Both the position numbers and the translations under genes were made by a program. Positions 14,884-26,769 of a DNA stretch of 64,000 nucleotides are shown here, piece by piece. Source of the stretch: Pseudomonas paralcaligenes. Its GTDB lineage: Bacteria > Pseudomonadota > Gammaproteobacteria > Pseudomonadales > Pseudomonadaceae. Position 1 is the first letter of the stretch; the number at the start of each line of letters is the position of its first letter. The notes under the pieces are model-generated. The model worked only from the letters and a program-made list of their open reading frames with translations, ran no database searches and had not been told where the DNA came from. The stretch covers positions 12,164-76,163 of the forward strand of contig NZ_BPFX01000035.1 in NCBI RefSeq assembly GCF_019655855.1. The letters are read 5' to 3'.

Positions 14884-16560
14884 TCAGGCTTTTGCCGTCG
14901 CGGCCTCGATCTTGCGGGTAATGTACCACTGCTGGGCGATGGACAGGACGTTGTTGACCACCCAGTACAGCACCAGACCGGCGGGGAACCAGAGGAAGAA
15001 GAAGGTGAAGATGATCGGCATCATCTTCATCACCTTGGCCTGCATGGGGTCCGGCGGGGTCGGGTTCAGGCGCTGCTGGATGAACATGGTGGCGCCCATG
15101 ATGATCGGCAGGATGAAGAACGGGTCCTTGATCGACAGGTCGGTGATCCAGCCCAGCCAGGGAGCCTGGCGCATCTCGACGCTTTCCAGCAGTACCCAGT
15201 AGAGCGCCAGGAACACCGGCATCTGCACCAGGATCGGCAGGCAGCCGCCGAGCGGGTTGATCTTCTCCTTCTTGTACAGCTCCATCATCGCCTGGGACAT
15301 CTTCTGGCGATCGTCGCCATGCTGTTCCTTCAGCGCCTGCAGCTTGGGCGACACGGCGCGCATGCGGGCCATGGACTTGTAGCTGGTGGCGGAGAGCGGG
15401 AAGAAGGCCAGCTTTATGATGATGGTCAGGACGATGATCGACCAGCCCCAGTTGCCGAGCAGGTCGTGGATGTGTTCCAGCAGCCAGAAGATCGGCTGGG
15501 CGATGAACCAGAGGATGCCGTAGTCGACGGTCAGCTCCAGGCCTGGCGACAGCTGCTTCAGGTGCTCCTGGATCTTCGGACCGGCATACAGGACGGCACC
15601 GGTTTCGGCGCTGGCGCCGGCGGCGACGCTCAGCTGCGGGCCGGTGAAGCCGACGATGTAGTTGCCCTGGCTGTCCTTGCGGGTCTGGACGCTGTTGCTG
15701 TCGTCCTTGTTGGCGACCCAGGCGGTGACGAAGTAGTGCTGCAACCAGGCGACCCAGCCGCCCTGCACGGTCTCGCGCAGGCTCTTGTCGTCCATGTCGC
15801 CCATCTTCACCTTTTTGTAGGGCTCTTCGGCGGTCCACAGGGCGGCGCCCAGGTAGGTCGCGGTGCCGGTGGCGGTGGTGGAGGACGGGTCGCCGCTGTT
15901 ATCGCGCTTGAGCTGGGCGTAGAAGTTGCCGCTCCAGGCCTGGCCGCTCTGGTTGTCGATCTTGTAGGTGACGCCCAGGTCGTACTGGCCGCGCTCGAAG
16001 GTGAAGCGCTTGATGTAGTTGACGCCGTCTTCGGCGTAGGTGAGGTCGACCATCAACTGGTCCTGGCCTTCGGCCAGTTCGTAGCTGCGCTTCTCGCTGC
16101 TCCACAGGGCGCGGCCGCTGGACTTGTCCGGCGCGTTGCCGCCGATCAGGCCGCTCTGTGCCAGGTAGGTGCGCTCGCCGCCGTTGTCGAACAACTGGAA
16201 CGGAACGTCCGGACGATCCTGGCGGCGCGGGTACAGCGGCAGGGTCAGCTGGACGATGTCGCCGCCTTTCGGGTCGATGGCCAGGTCGAGGACATCAGTC
16301 TTCACCCGGATCAGCTGGTCGCTGACGGCAGCTGGAGCGACCAGTTGCGGATTGGCCTCGCCATTGGCGGTCGGTACGTCGTCCGCGGCACCGGTAGTGG
16401 CGGTGGGTACGTCCGGCAGACTCGCGGAAGGATTACCTCCGAGAGTGGCGCTGGCGGTAGCCGGGATCGCGGCCTGGCCGTAGTCCTCGTTCCACTGCAG
16501 CACCATCAGGTAAGCGACGATGGCCAGGGCGACGAGCAGGATCGAGCGTTGGATATCCAT
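14884..16560 (-). CDS. yidC: Membrane protein insertase YidC
   Basis: Inserts and folds inner-membrane proteins, alone or with Sec, including the ATP synthase c subunit. The 558-residue protein has an N-terminal signal-anchor helix ([20 protein letters not shown]), a large periplasmic domain to about residue 330, and the conserved C-terminal helices with the insertase arginine region ([20 protein letters not shown]). It follows yidD by 3 bp. Confidence 0.97.
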   Translation of the reverse strand: MDIQRSILLVALAIVAYLMVLQWNEDYGQAAIPATASATLGGNPSASLPDVPTATTGAADDVPTANGEANPQLVAPAAVSDQLIRVKTDVLDLAIDPKGGDIVQLTLPLYPRRQDRPDVPFQLFDNGGERTYLAQSGLIGGNAPDKSSGRALWSSEKRSYELAEGQDQLMVDLTYAEDGVNYIKRFTFERGQYDLGVTYKIDNQSGQAWSGNFYAQLKRDNSGDPSSTTATGTATYLGAALWTAEEPYKKVKMGDMDDKSLRETVQGGWVAWLQHYFVTAWVANKDDSNSVQTRKDSQGNYIVGFTGPQLSVAAGASAETGAVLYAGPKIQEHLKQLSPGLELTVDYGILWFIAQPIFWLLEHIHDLLGNWGWSIIVLTIIIKLAFFPLSATSYKSMARMRAVSPKLQALKEQHGDDRQKMSQAMMELYKKEKINPLGGCLPILVQMPVFLALYWVLLESVEMRQAPWLGWITDLSIKDPFFILPIIMGATMFIQQRLNPTPPDPMQAKVMKMMPIIFTFFFLWFPAGLVLYWVVNNVLSIAQQWYITRKIEAATAKA

Positions 16561-16563
16561 GGT

Positions 16564-16803
16564 TTACTCGGTCATCGAATGGGATGAAGAAAGAGGCGGA
16601 ACCGGGTCGTAACCGCCGGGATTCCAGGGATGGCAGCGGCTCAGCCGGCGCAGGCCGAGCCAACCGCCGCGCAGCACGCCATGGGTCTCGATGGCTTGCT
16701 GGGCATAGCAGGAACAGCTGGGATGGAAGCGACAGTGATTGGCCATCAAGGGGCTGATGGCGTAGCGGTAGAACTGGATCGGGAGAATGACCAGTTTACG
16801 CAT
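16564..16803 (-). CDS. yidD: Membrane protein insertion efficiency factor YidD
   Basis: Small amphipathic protein that aids YidC-dependent insertion. The 79 residues carry the family core with three cysteines in [16 protein letters not shown] and the [17 protein letters not shown] motif. Its start overlaps the end of rnpA by 8 bp. Confidence 0.95.
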   Translation of the reverse strand: MRKLVILPIQFYRYAISPLMANHCRFHPSCSCYAQQAIETHGVLRGGWLGLRRLSRCHPWNPGGYDPVPPLSSSHSMTE

Positions 16804-17191
16804 GGGCGCTGTCGCTTAGCCCGGGAGGGGCGGCTTCGTTGCGTTGCCTGGCGAGGCGCTTCCAGAGCTTGCCGAACTGCTGGTGCAGTTCCGGGTTTTC
16901 CAGATCGCCAAGGCCCTTGCGTGCCACGACGACGATATCCAGACCGGCCAGCAACTCCTGGTTGAGCCGGAAGGAGTCTCTGATCACGCGCTTGATCCGA
17001 TTGCGCTCGACGGAGAGCTTGACGCTCTTCTTGCCGATCACCAGCCCCAGGCGGGGATGTTCGAGATCATTGAGGCGCGCGAGAAGCAGGACGTTCTTGC
17101 CAGGAGCCTTGCCGCTCGGTGAGTCGAAGACTGCCTTGAAGTGCCGGGGTGTCAGCAGGCGCTTTTCCCGGCCGAAGCCTCGACTCACCAC
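16796..17191 (-). CDS. rnpA: Ribonuclease P protein component
   Basis: Protein subunit of RNase P, which matures the 5-prime end of tRNAs with the M1 RNA (not in this window). The 131-residue basic protein has the signature [19 protein letters not shown] near residues 58-76 and the N-terminal [15 protein letters not shown]. The start is GTG (17191), 12 bp after rpmH; coupling of the two genes is usual. Confidence 0.96.
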   Translation of the reverse strand: MVSRGFGREKRLLTPRHFKAVFDSPSGKAPGKNVLLLARLNDLEHPRLGLVIGKKSVKLSVERNRIKRVIRDSFRLNQELLAGLDIVVVARKGLGDLENPELHQQFGKLWKRLARQRNEAAPPGLSDSAHA

Positions 17192-17203
17192 CCGTTCCGG
17201 TTA

Positions 17204-17338
17204 TCAGACGGTCAGACGCTTGCGGCCCTTGGCGCGACGACGCGACAGGACGGCACGGCCGTTCTTGGTGGCCATGCGAGCGCGGAAACCATGGGTGCGG
17301 GCGCGCTTGAGAGTGCTGGGTTGGAAAGTGCGTTTCAT
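17204..17338 (-). CDS. rpmH: 50S ribosomal protein L34
   Basis: A 44-residue, very basic ribosomal protein read as [17 protein letters not shown] and ending KGRKRLTV. This is the invariant L34 sequence pattern. It is first in the rpmH-rnpA-yidD-yidC cluster and faces dnaA across oriC. Confidence 0.98.
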   Translation of the reverse strand: MKRTFQPSTLKRARTHGFRARMATKNGRAVLSRRRAKGRKRLTV

Positions 17339-17397
17339 GGTGATTTACCTGGGTGGTTCATACGGGCCGAGATGGCCCCCGTTTAAAGAGACCGGCG

Positions 17398-17426
17398 ATT
17401 CTAGTGAAACCGGCGCCCCAGGTCAA
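17398..17426 (-). promoter_or_regulatory. Sigma70 promoter of rpmH
   Basis: On the minus strand TTGACC and TAGAAT are spaced 17 bp apart, about 60 bp upstream of rpmH. Near-consensus. Confidence 0.8.
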
Positions 17427-17439
17427 TTTCCAGCCAGCC

Positions 17440-17800
17440 GGGAATTGTCTGGATAGATAAAAGGAAAGAAATTCTTTAAAGCTTGAAGTGATTACTCATG
17501 TTGGAGGACGGAGTCTCTGTGGAAAACTTCCTGCAGCAGCCGGCCCACATGGCTTGCAGGGGAAGGATAAGACTGTCTGCAAGCGGTGGGTGTCATGTTC
17601 GCTTCGGGTGCATCGCCTGTGGAGGAAATGCACATTTACCCACAATGCGGTTTTTCTCCCAGTTTGGCACAGGGTTTTCCACCCCCTTCCGGTTACCTTT
17701 ATCCACAGTTTTCATCATTCCATTTCGTGAGGGTGGTAGACATAAATAAATCATTGATTTTACTGGCTTGAAATCACCAATTCGTGTGGATAACTAGGTC
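17440..17800. other. Chromosomal replication origin oriC
   Basis: Gene-free region between divergent rpmH and dnaA, the known oriC position in Pseudomonas. Perfect DnaA boxes: TTATCCACA 17699-17707 and TGTGGATAA 17785-17793. Near matches: TTACCCACA 17636-17644 and TGTGGAAAA about 17518-17526. A/T-rich stretches suited to unwinding lie at about 17455-17500 and 17738-17763. Confidence 0.9.
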
Positions 17801-17815
17801 CCTCGGGGCTACAAT
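17785..17815 (+). promoter_or_regulatory. Putative dnaA promoter overlapped by a DnaA box
   Basis: A TACAAT -10 element (17810-17815) lies 49 bp before the dnaA start. The -35 position falls on the DnaA box TGTGGATAA (17785-17793), so DnaA could repress its own gene, as in other bacteria. The -35 hexamer itself is poor. Confidence 0.5.
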
Positions 17816-17863
17816 GCGGGCTGTTTTTTGCGATCGCCAGCCGTAGCGACCCAGGGGATTTCA

Positions 17864-19309
17864 GTGTCCGTAGAACTTTGGCAGCAATGTGTCGAGCTGC
17901 TTCGCGACGAGTTGCCAGCGCAACAATTCAACACCTGGATCCGCCCCCTTCAGGTGGAGTCGGCCGGAGACGAGTTGCGTGTCTATGCGCCCAACCGCTT
18001 CGTGCTCGACTGGGTGAACGAGAAATACATGGTCCGCCTGCTCGAACTGCTGGCGGAGCGGGCCAACGGTCTGGCGCCCGCGTTGTCGCTGCTGATCGGC
18101 AGCAAGCGCAGCACCGCCCCGCGCATGGCCGCTCCGGTGCCTTCTCCCGCCAGTCCTGCCGCTCCGGTGAGCATGGCGAACGAGCCACCCGCCGCCGATC
18201 CTCTGGTGAATGCCGCGCCGGCCTCTTCGGCTCCGGCTGCAAGCCGGCCCACGGAACGCACCGTGCAGGTGGAAGGCGCGCTCAAGCACACCAGCTATCT
18301 GAACCGTACCTTCACCTTCGAGAACTTCGTCGAGGGCAAGTCCAACCAGATGGCCCGCGCTGCGGCCTGGCAGGTGGCGGACAATCTCAAGCACGGCTAC
18401 AACCCGCTCTTCCTTTATGGTGGCGTGGGCCTGGGCAAGACCCACCTGATGCACGCCGTGGGCAACCACCTGCTGAAGAAGAATCCCAACGCCAAGGTGG
18501 TGTACCTGCATTCCGAGCGCTTCGTCGCCGATATGGTCAAGGCGCTGCAGCTCAACGCGATCAACGAGTTCAAGCGCTTCTACCGCTCGGTGGATGCGCT
18601 GCTGATCGACGATATCCAGTTCTTCGCCAAGAAGGAGCGCTCTCAGGAGGAGTTCTTCCACACCTTCAACGCGCTGCTCGAAGGTGGTCAGCAGGTGATC
18701 CTCACCAGCGACCGTTACCCGAAGGAGATCGAGGGTCTGGAGGAGCGCCTGAAGTCGCGCTTCGGCTGGGGCCTGACCGTGGCGGTGGAGCCGCCGGAGC
18801 TGGAGACCCGCGTCGCCATTCTGATGAAGAAGGCCGAGCAGACCAAGGTCGACCTGCCTCACGACGCCGCCTTCTTCATCGCCCAGCGCATCCGCTCCAA
18901 CGTGCGTGAGCTGGAAGGCGCATTGAAGCGGGTGATCGCCCACTCCCACTTCACCAACCAGGCGATCAGCATCGAACTGATCCGCGAGTCGCTGAAGGAC
19001 CTGCTGGCCCTGCAGGACAAACTGGTCAGCGTGGACAACATCCAGCGCACCGTGGCCGAGTACTACAAGATCAAGATCGCCGATCTGCTCTCCAAGCGTC
19101 GCTCCCGTTCGGTGGCGCGCCCAAGGCAGGTGGCTATGGCTCTCTCCAAGGAACTGACCAACCACAGCCTGCCGGAAATCGGCGATGCTTTTGGCGGAAG
19201 AGACCACACCACAGTACTGCACGCCTGTCGTAAGATTGCGGAACTGCGCGAAGCCGACGCGGACATCCGCGAGGACTACAAGAATCTGCTGCGCACCCTG
19301 ACCACCTGA
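17864..19309 (+). CDS. dnaA: Replication initiator DnaA
   Basis: Binds DnaA boxes at oriC and melts the origin as an ATP-dependent filament. The 481-residue protein has the N-terminal DnaB-interaction domain (to about 80), a Pro/Ala-rich linker (about 85-135), the AAA+ domain with Walker A GGVGLGKT at 186-193 and Walker [10 protein letters not shown], and domain IV with the signature [15 protein letters not shown]. The start is GTG at 17864 (MSVELWQQC), the usual Pseudomonas start; an upstream in-frame ATG is not family-like. The linker seems shorter than I recall for P. aeruginosa (514 aa). Confidence 0.98.
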   Translation: MSVELWQQCVELLRDELPAQQFNTWIRPLQVESAGDELRVYAPNRFVLDWVNEKYMVRLLELLAERANGLAPALSLLIGSKRSTAPRMAAPVPSPASPAAPVSMANEPPAADPLVNAAPASSAPAASRPTERTVQVEGALKHTSYLNRTFTFENFVEGKSNQMARAAAWQVADNLKHGYNPLFLYGGVGLGKTHLMHAVGNHLLKKNPNAKVVYLHSERFVADMVKALQLNAINEFKRFYRSVDALLIDDIQFFAKKERSQEEFFHTFNALLEGGQQVILTSDRYPKEIEGLEERLKSRFGWGLTVAVEPPELETRVAILMKKAEQTKVDLPHDAAFFIAQRIRSNVRELEGALKRVIAHSHFTNQAISIELIRESLKDLLALQDKLVSVDNIQRTVAEYYKIKIADLLSKRRSRSVARPRQVAMALSKELTNHSLPEIGDAFGGRDHTTVLHACRKIAELREADADIREDYKNLLRTLTT

Positions 19310-19340
19310 ATCGCAGCCCACGAGGCAAAGGGACGAGACC

Positions 19341-20444
19341 ATGCATTTCACCATTCAACGCGAAGCCCTGTTGAAACCCCTGCAACTGGTCGCCGGCGTC
19401 GTCGAACGCCGCCAGACCCTGCCGGTCCTGTCGAATGTGCTGCTGGTGGTCGAAGGCCAGCAACTGTCGCTGACCGGTACCGACCTGGAAGTCGAGCTGG
19501 TCGGTCGCGTGACGTTGGAAGACAGCGCCGAGCCGGGCGAGATCACCGTTCCGGCGCGCAAGCTGATGGACATCTGCAAGAGCCTGCCGAGCGACGTGAT
19601 GATCGACATCCGCCTCGATGAGCAGAAACTGGTGGTCAAGGCCGGTCGTAGCCGTTTCACCTTGTCTACCCTGCCGGCCAACGATTTCCCCACTGTGGAA
19701 GAAGGTCCGGGCTCGCTGACCTTCAATCTGGTGCAGAGCAAGCTTCGTCGCCTGATCGACCGCACCAGCTTCGCCATGGCCCAGCAGGACGTGCGCTACT
19801 ACCTCAACGGCATGCTGATCGAAGTACAGACCGGCGCGTTGCGCGCCGTTGCCACCGACGGTCACCGCCTGGCCATGTGCGCCATGGAAGCGGCCATCGA
19901 GAACACCGAAAGGCACCAGGTCATCGTGCCGCGTAAGGGTATTCTGGAACTGGCCCGACTGCTCACCGAGCAGGACGGTGAAGTCGCCATCGTGCTGGGC
20001 GCGAACCACATCCGCGCCACCACCGGCGAGTTCACCTTCACTTCCAAGCTGGTCGACGGCAAGTTCCCGGATTACGAGCGCGTGCTGCCGCGCGGCGGCG
20101 ACAAGCTGGTGATCGGCGATCGCCAGGCCCTGCGCGAAGCGTTTAGCCGTACCGCGATCCTGTCCAACGAGAAGTACCGTGGCATCCGCCTGCAGCTCGC
20201 CAGCGGCCAGCTGAAGATCCAGGCCAACAACCCGGAGCAGGAAGAAGCCGAAGAAGAAGTGGCGGTCGACTACAACGGCGGTTCCCTGGAGATCGGCTTC
20301 AACGTCAGCTACCTGCTGGACGTGCTGGGCGTGATGACCACCGAACAGGTGCGCCTGATCCTCTCCGACGCCAACAGCAGCGCCCTGGTGCAAGAAGCCG
20401 GCAACGACGATTCGTCCTACGTCGTCATGCCGATGCGTCTGTAA
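19341..20444 (+). CDS. dnaN: DNA polymerase III beta sliding clamp
   Basis: Ring-shaped processivity clamp. The 367-residue product starts MHFTIQREALLKPLQLVAGVVERRQTLP and ends with SYVVMPMRL, the conserved C-terminal peptide-binding MPMRL tail. Follows dnaA by 31 bp in the conserved dnaA-dnaN-recF-gyrB order. Confidence 0.98.
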   Translation: MHFTIQREALLKPLQLVAGVVERRQTLPVLSNVLLVVEGQQLSLTGTDLEVELVGRVTLEDSAEPGEITVPARKLMDICKSLPSDVMIDIRLDEQKLVVKAGRSRFTLSTLPANDFPTVEEGPGSLTFNLVQSKLRRLIDRTSFAMAQQDVRYYLNGMLIEVQTGALRAVATDGHRLAMCAMEAAIENTERHQVIVPRKGILELARLLTEQDGEVAIVLGANHIRATTGEFTFTSKLVDGKFPDYERVLPRGGDKLVIGDRQALREAFSRTAILSNEKYRGIRLQLASGQLKIQANNPEQEEAEEEVAVDYNGGSLEIGFNVSYLLDVLGVMTTEQVRLILSDANSSALVQEAGNDDSSYVVMPMRL

Positions 20445-20456
20445 CCAAGCCACTGA

Positions 20457-23976
<3,520 letters not shown>

Positions 23977-23994
23977 TCGGTTCGCTGTAAAAGG

Positions 23995-24023
23995 AAAACC
24001 CCGGTCCAGTGCCGGGGTTTTTT
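23995..24023 (+). terminator. Terminator of gyrB
   Basis: Perfect 10-bp stem AAAACCCCGG / CCGGGGTTTT followed by more Ts, 18 bp past the gyrB stop. Confidence 0.9.
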
Positions 24024-24024
24024 A

Positions 24025-24215
24025 TTGCAGGGTGAGTAGCCAAAGGCTTACACGCGAAGGCGGAAAGGGACTCTGCCCTCCCGCTCGGGCGTTGGCTAAT
24101 CTAGCCACACCTACCGGGAATAAGGATGTCCCGGGTCAAGGAAGACAGGCCGCGCCAGGATGGCAAACGACAGGATGTCGGAAGGTCGCGAAAAACCCGC
24201 TTCGGCGGGTTTTTT
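24025..24215 (+). ncRNA. Candidate Rsm/CsrB-type small RNA (RsmA-sequestering)
   Basis: No coding gene lies here. Between the gyrB terminator and a second strong terminator there are eight GGA triplets. Four successive short hairpins put GGA in the loop: CCGGGA-ATAAGGATG-TCCCGG (24114-24134), GTC-AAGGAA-GAC (24135-24146), GCC-AGGAT-GGC (24154-24164) and CGAC-AGGAT-GTCG (24168-24180). ANGGA in a hairpin loop is the known RsmA/CsrA binding motif. The 3-prime end is a CCCGC-TTCG-GCGGG terminator with six Ts (24196-24215). Upstream, CTTACA at 24047-24052 is half of a GacA-type site; the other half is poor. A core RNA starting near 24108 would be about 108 nt, the size of RsmX/Y/Z; a start just after gyrB would give about 190 nt. 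P. aeruginosa RsmV is reported as 192 nt with four sites; I cannot tell if this is its orthologue. Confidence 0.7.
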
Positions 24216-24241
24216 GTTGCCCGCCATTCATGGCAGCGGTT

Positions 24242-24305
24242 GTAGAGTGCGCGGGGCCGCCCAGGCTGTGCGCACCGGAGGCTTGGGCGGCCCCGCGCAC
24301 CCTAC
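24242..24305. repeat. Palindromic repeat, GTAGRGTGCGC family, copy 1
   Basis: Two 22-bp arms (24242-24263 and 24284-24305) pair with a single mismatch. The ends read GTAGAGTGCGC and GCGCACCCTAC, the same ends as the elements at 35634 and 63266. It abuts the 3-prime end of the CdsA-like gene. Confidence 0.8.
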
Positions 24306-24309
24306 GGCC

Positions 24310-25242
24310 TCAAGCCCACCAATAGCGCACGAAGTGGAAGAAGATCGGCGCCGCGAAGCAGACCGAGTCCATGCGGTCGAGCATGCCGCCGTGGCCTTCG
24401 ATCATGTGGCCCCAGTCCTTCACCCCCCGGTCGCGCTTGATCGCGGACATCACCAGGCCACCGGCGAAGCCGAGCAGGTTGACCACCAGCGCCATCAGCG
24501 CCGCCTGCCAGAAGCTGAACGGCGTGATCCAGAACAGGGACGCGCCCACCAGGCTGGCCAGTGCCACGCCTCCGACGAAGCCCTCGACGGTCTTGGAGGG
24601 CGACAGCTTGGGCGCGATCTTGTGTTTGCCGGCCAGCTTGCCGCAGACGTATTGCAGCACGTCGGAGAGCTGCACCACCAGGATCAGCCAGGCGATCAGC
24701 AGAAGGTTGCGCCCTTCGTATCCGGGGATGTCCAGCGTCAGCAGCGCCGGAACCGCGGACACGCAGTACACCGCGATCATCAGTCCCCACTGCACTTTCG
24801 AGGCCCGCTCCAGGAAGCGTGTGGTATCGCCGCCCAGCGACGCCAGGATCGGCAGCAGCAGGAACAGATAGACGGGAATGAAGATGGCGAACAGGCCGTA
24901 CCAGTCCAGGGCGATCAGCAGGTACTGCATCGGCAGCGCGAAATAGAAGGCCGCGGCCAGCGCCGGATAGTCGCTGCGTCGGGTCGGCGTCAGGGTGAGG
25001 AACTCGCGCAGGGCGTAGAAGGAGACGAAGTAGAACAGCAGGATCACGCCGTTGTTGCCGAACAGGAAGGCGAGGCCGATCACCAGCACCATGGCCCACC
25101 AGGCGTCGATCCGCGCGTTGAGGTTCTCGATCACCGCGTTGGGCGTCTGGCCCGCCCGGTGGCGCAGCACCCGGGCGATCAGGGTAGCCAGCAGGAGTAC
25201 GGCGCCGATGCCGGCGAACAGCAGGATTGTATTGCGATCCAT
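24310..25242 (-). CDS. CdsA-like phosphatidate cytidylyltransferase (YnbB type)
   Basis: Predicted to make CDP-diacylglycerol from CTP and phosphatidic acid in the inner membrane. The 310-residue protein has about eight hydrophobic segments and the full CdsA signature near its C-terminus (SAIKRDRGVKD followed by GHGGMLDRMD). From memory it resembles E. coli YnbB more than the housekeeping CdsA, including the C-terminal FFxFxRYxx. It is last of a three-gene minus-strand unit, 1 bp after the acyltransferase stop. P. aeruginosa has a similar trio around PA2536-PA2541, so this looks like an accessory copy of a lipid-remodelling set, not the essential cdsA. Confidence 0.85.
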   Translation of the reverse strand: MDRNTILLFAGIGAVLLLATLIARVLRHRAGQTPNAVIENLNARIDAWWAMVLVIGLAFLFGNNGVILLFYFVSFYALREFLTLTPTRRSDYPALAAAFYFALPMQYLLIALDWYGLFAIFIPVYLFLLLPILASLGGDTTRFLERASKVQWGLMIAVYCVSAVPALLTLDIPGYEGRNLLLIAWLILVVQLSDVLQYVCGKLAGKHKIAPKLSPSKTVEGFVGGVALASLVGASLFWITPFSFWQAALMALVVNLLGFAGGLVMSAIKRDRGVKDWGHMIEGHGGMLDRMDSVCFAAPIFFHFVRYWWA

Positions 25243-25243
25243 C

Positions 25244-25867
25244 TCAGACCTCCTCCGGAGCCAGGGCCAGCAGGGCGCTGCGTGCGCGTTCGAGGAAGGC
25301 TGTCTTGTCCTCCCCGGCGATGCGTTCCAGCGGCGCGCCGAAGCTCAGGGTGCAGAGCAGCGGCAGCGGTAGCGTCCTGCCCTTGGGCATCACCCTGTTG
25401 AGGTTGGCGATCCACACGGGTATCACCTCCACCTCGGGCATTGCTTGGGCGAGGCGGAACAGACCGCTCTTGAAGGGCAGCAGCTGTTCTTCGGTGAGGT
25501 TGCGCGTGCCCTCCGGAAAGATGATCAGCGAGTCGCCCTGTTCCAGCGCGTCCAGCATCGCTTGCAGGGGATTGGCCTGGGGTGAGCGCTGCTCCCGGTC
25601 GACCAGCACGGCGTTGAACACGTCGCGGATGAGGAAGCGGCGCAGATTGCCGTTCAGCCAGTAGTCGGAGCCCGCCACGGGACGGGTGCGCCGCCGCAGC
25701 TCCGGCGGCAGCGAGGCCCAGAGCAGCACGAAGTCGCCGTGGCTGCTGTGGTTGGCGTAGTAGAGGCGCTGGGTGGGCTGTGCGGTGCAGCCCAGCCAGA
25801 GCGCGCGGGCGCCGGTCAGCAGTCGGGCCGCCGAGGTGATCGCGAAGGACGTGAGGGAAGCGAGCAT
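25244..25867 (-). CDS. 1-acyl-glycerol-3-phosphate acyltransferase family protein
   Basis: Predicted acyl transfer to a lysophospholipid, giving the substrate for the adjacent CdsA-like enzyme. The 207 residues hold the acyltransferase block I NHSSHGD (His-x4-Asp) near residue 40 and block III FPEGTRN near residue 117. I start at the ATG of MLASLTSFAITSAARLL because AAGGAG lies seven bases upstream; the frame is open 21 codons further but without a ribosome site. Separated by 85 bp from the upstream phosphatidyltransferase gene. Confidence 0.85.
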   Translation of the reverse strand: MLASLTSFAITSAARLLTGARALWLGCTAQPTQRLYYANHSSHGDFVLLWASLPPELRRRTRPVAGSDYWLNGNLRRFLIRDVFNAVLVDREQRSPQANPLQAMLDALEQGDSLIIFPEGTRNLTEEQLLPFKSGLFRLAQAMPEVEVIPVWIANLNRVMPKGRTLPLPLLCTLSFGAPLERIAGEDKTAFLERARSALLALAPEEV

Positions 25868-25952
25868 GGATGACTCCTTTATCCGGCCATGCGCAGCATG
25901 GCTTGGCGGGATGGCCGGCCCGCTGGGCATGCCGTCCCGGTTGTACAGCGAA

Positions 25953-26564
25953 CTAGACGGTCCCGACCTCGGCCAGGCCCTGGCGCACGCGGTTGGTCAG
26001 GGTCGCCACCAGCAACAGCAGGACGATCACCAGCAGCCCGTTGATCCAGGACGAAGGCAGCCACCCGGTGGCGACGCCGGCGCCGAGCACGCCGAAACAG
26101 AAGGCGCGATCGCTCTTGCCCATGGGGCCGTCGTAGCGGCGGGAGGCGCCGACCATGGGGCCGAGCACCCCGGCGTACTCGCTGATCAGCGCCAGGACCA
26201 CCACCAGAATGACTAGTGCTGGCGAAACGCCGGCGAGCAGGGCGAAGGGCAGGTACAGGGCGCTGTCGGCGACCACGTCGCTCAGCTCGTTGAGGTAGGC
26301 CCCGAGCTTCGACTGCTGGCCGAATTCCCGGGCCAGCATGCCGTCCACGGCGTTCAGTGCCATGCGCAGCAGCATCCACAAGGGGATCAGGGCGAACAGC
26401 CAGGTGTGCTGAGGCAACCAGGCCAGCAGCGCGCCCAGCAATACCGAGACGGCGGCGGCGGTCAGCGTCACCTGGTTGGCGGTAACCCCGCGTGCGTGCA
26501 GGCGCGTGACGCCGGGGCGCAGCAGGTCCTGAAAGCGGGGCTTGAGCTGATAGATCGAGGGCAT
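25953..26564 (-). CDS. CDP-alcohol phosphatidyltransferase (YnbA type, Asp to Asn variants in the motif)
   Basis: Family members transfer a phosphatidyl group from CDP-diacylglycerol to an alcohol. The 203-residue, multi-spanning protein has the family motif DGMLAREFGQQSKLGAYLNELSD in a variant form, at about residues 77-100: the four conserved acidic positions read Asn, Asp, Asn, Asp instead of Asp, Asp, Asp, Asp. E. coli YnbA, as I recall it, has the same asparagines, so this is a subfamily trait and not random decay. The alcohol substrate is unknown. Start MPSIYQLKPRFQDLLRPGVT. First gene of the lipid module. Confidence 0.85.
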   Translation of the reverse strand: MPSIYQLKPRFQDLLRPGVTRLHARGVTANQVTLTAAAVSVLLGALLAWLPQHTWLFALIPLWMLLRMALNAVDGMLAREFGQQSKLGAYLNELSDVVADSALYLPFALLAGVSPALVILVVVLALISEYAGVLGPMVGASRRYDGPMGKSDRAFCFGVLGAGVATGWLPSSWINGLLVIVLLLLVATLTNRVRQGLAEVGTV

Positions 26565-26651
26565 GCGCGGAAATGCCTTTGACGAGGTGGGACAGTTAGC
26601 TTAACCGCTCTGCCCAGCGGACATGCGGCGTGGAACGTGCGGCGGTACGCG

Positions 26652-26679
26652 AAAATACTTATACCCCGATGCGCTTCAA
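26652..26679 (-). promoter_or_regulatory. Putative promoter of the lipid module
   Basis: Minus-strand TTGAAG and TATTTT with a 16-bp spacer, about 90 bp before the phosphatidyltransferase start. The -35 overlaps the left arm of a 9-bp inverted repeat. Confidence 0.5.
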
Positions 26680-26719
26680 CTGGCCTGAAGAGGAATTAGC
26701 CGGAATATCAGCCAGTTGA
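26676..26719. promoter_or_regulatory. Inverted repeat, possible operator
   Basis: TCAACTGGC (26676-26684) and GCCAGTTGA (26711-26719), perfect 9-bp arms 26 bp apart, overlapping the putative -35. It may bind a repressor, or form a stem after the acyltransferase gene; no T run follows. Confidence 0.45.
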
Positions 26720-26757
26720 GACGCCTAATGGCACACTGATGGTATTTCCTGCACAGC

Positions 26758-26766
26758 TTATCCACA
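26758..26766 (+). promoter_or_regulatory. Perfect DnaA box
   Basis: TTATCCACA three bases past the stop codon of the minus-strand acyltransferase gene, 9 kb from oriC. Confidence 0.5.
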
Positions 26767-26769
26767 GCC

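Noticed and set aside
25953..26564. CDP-alcohol phosphatidyltransferase as a decayed pseudogene because two motif aspartates are asparagine
   Set aside because: The frame is intact, the rest of the motif is kept, and E. coli YnbA appears to have the same asparagines, so it is a subfamily trait.
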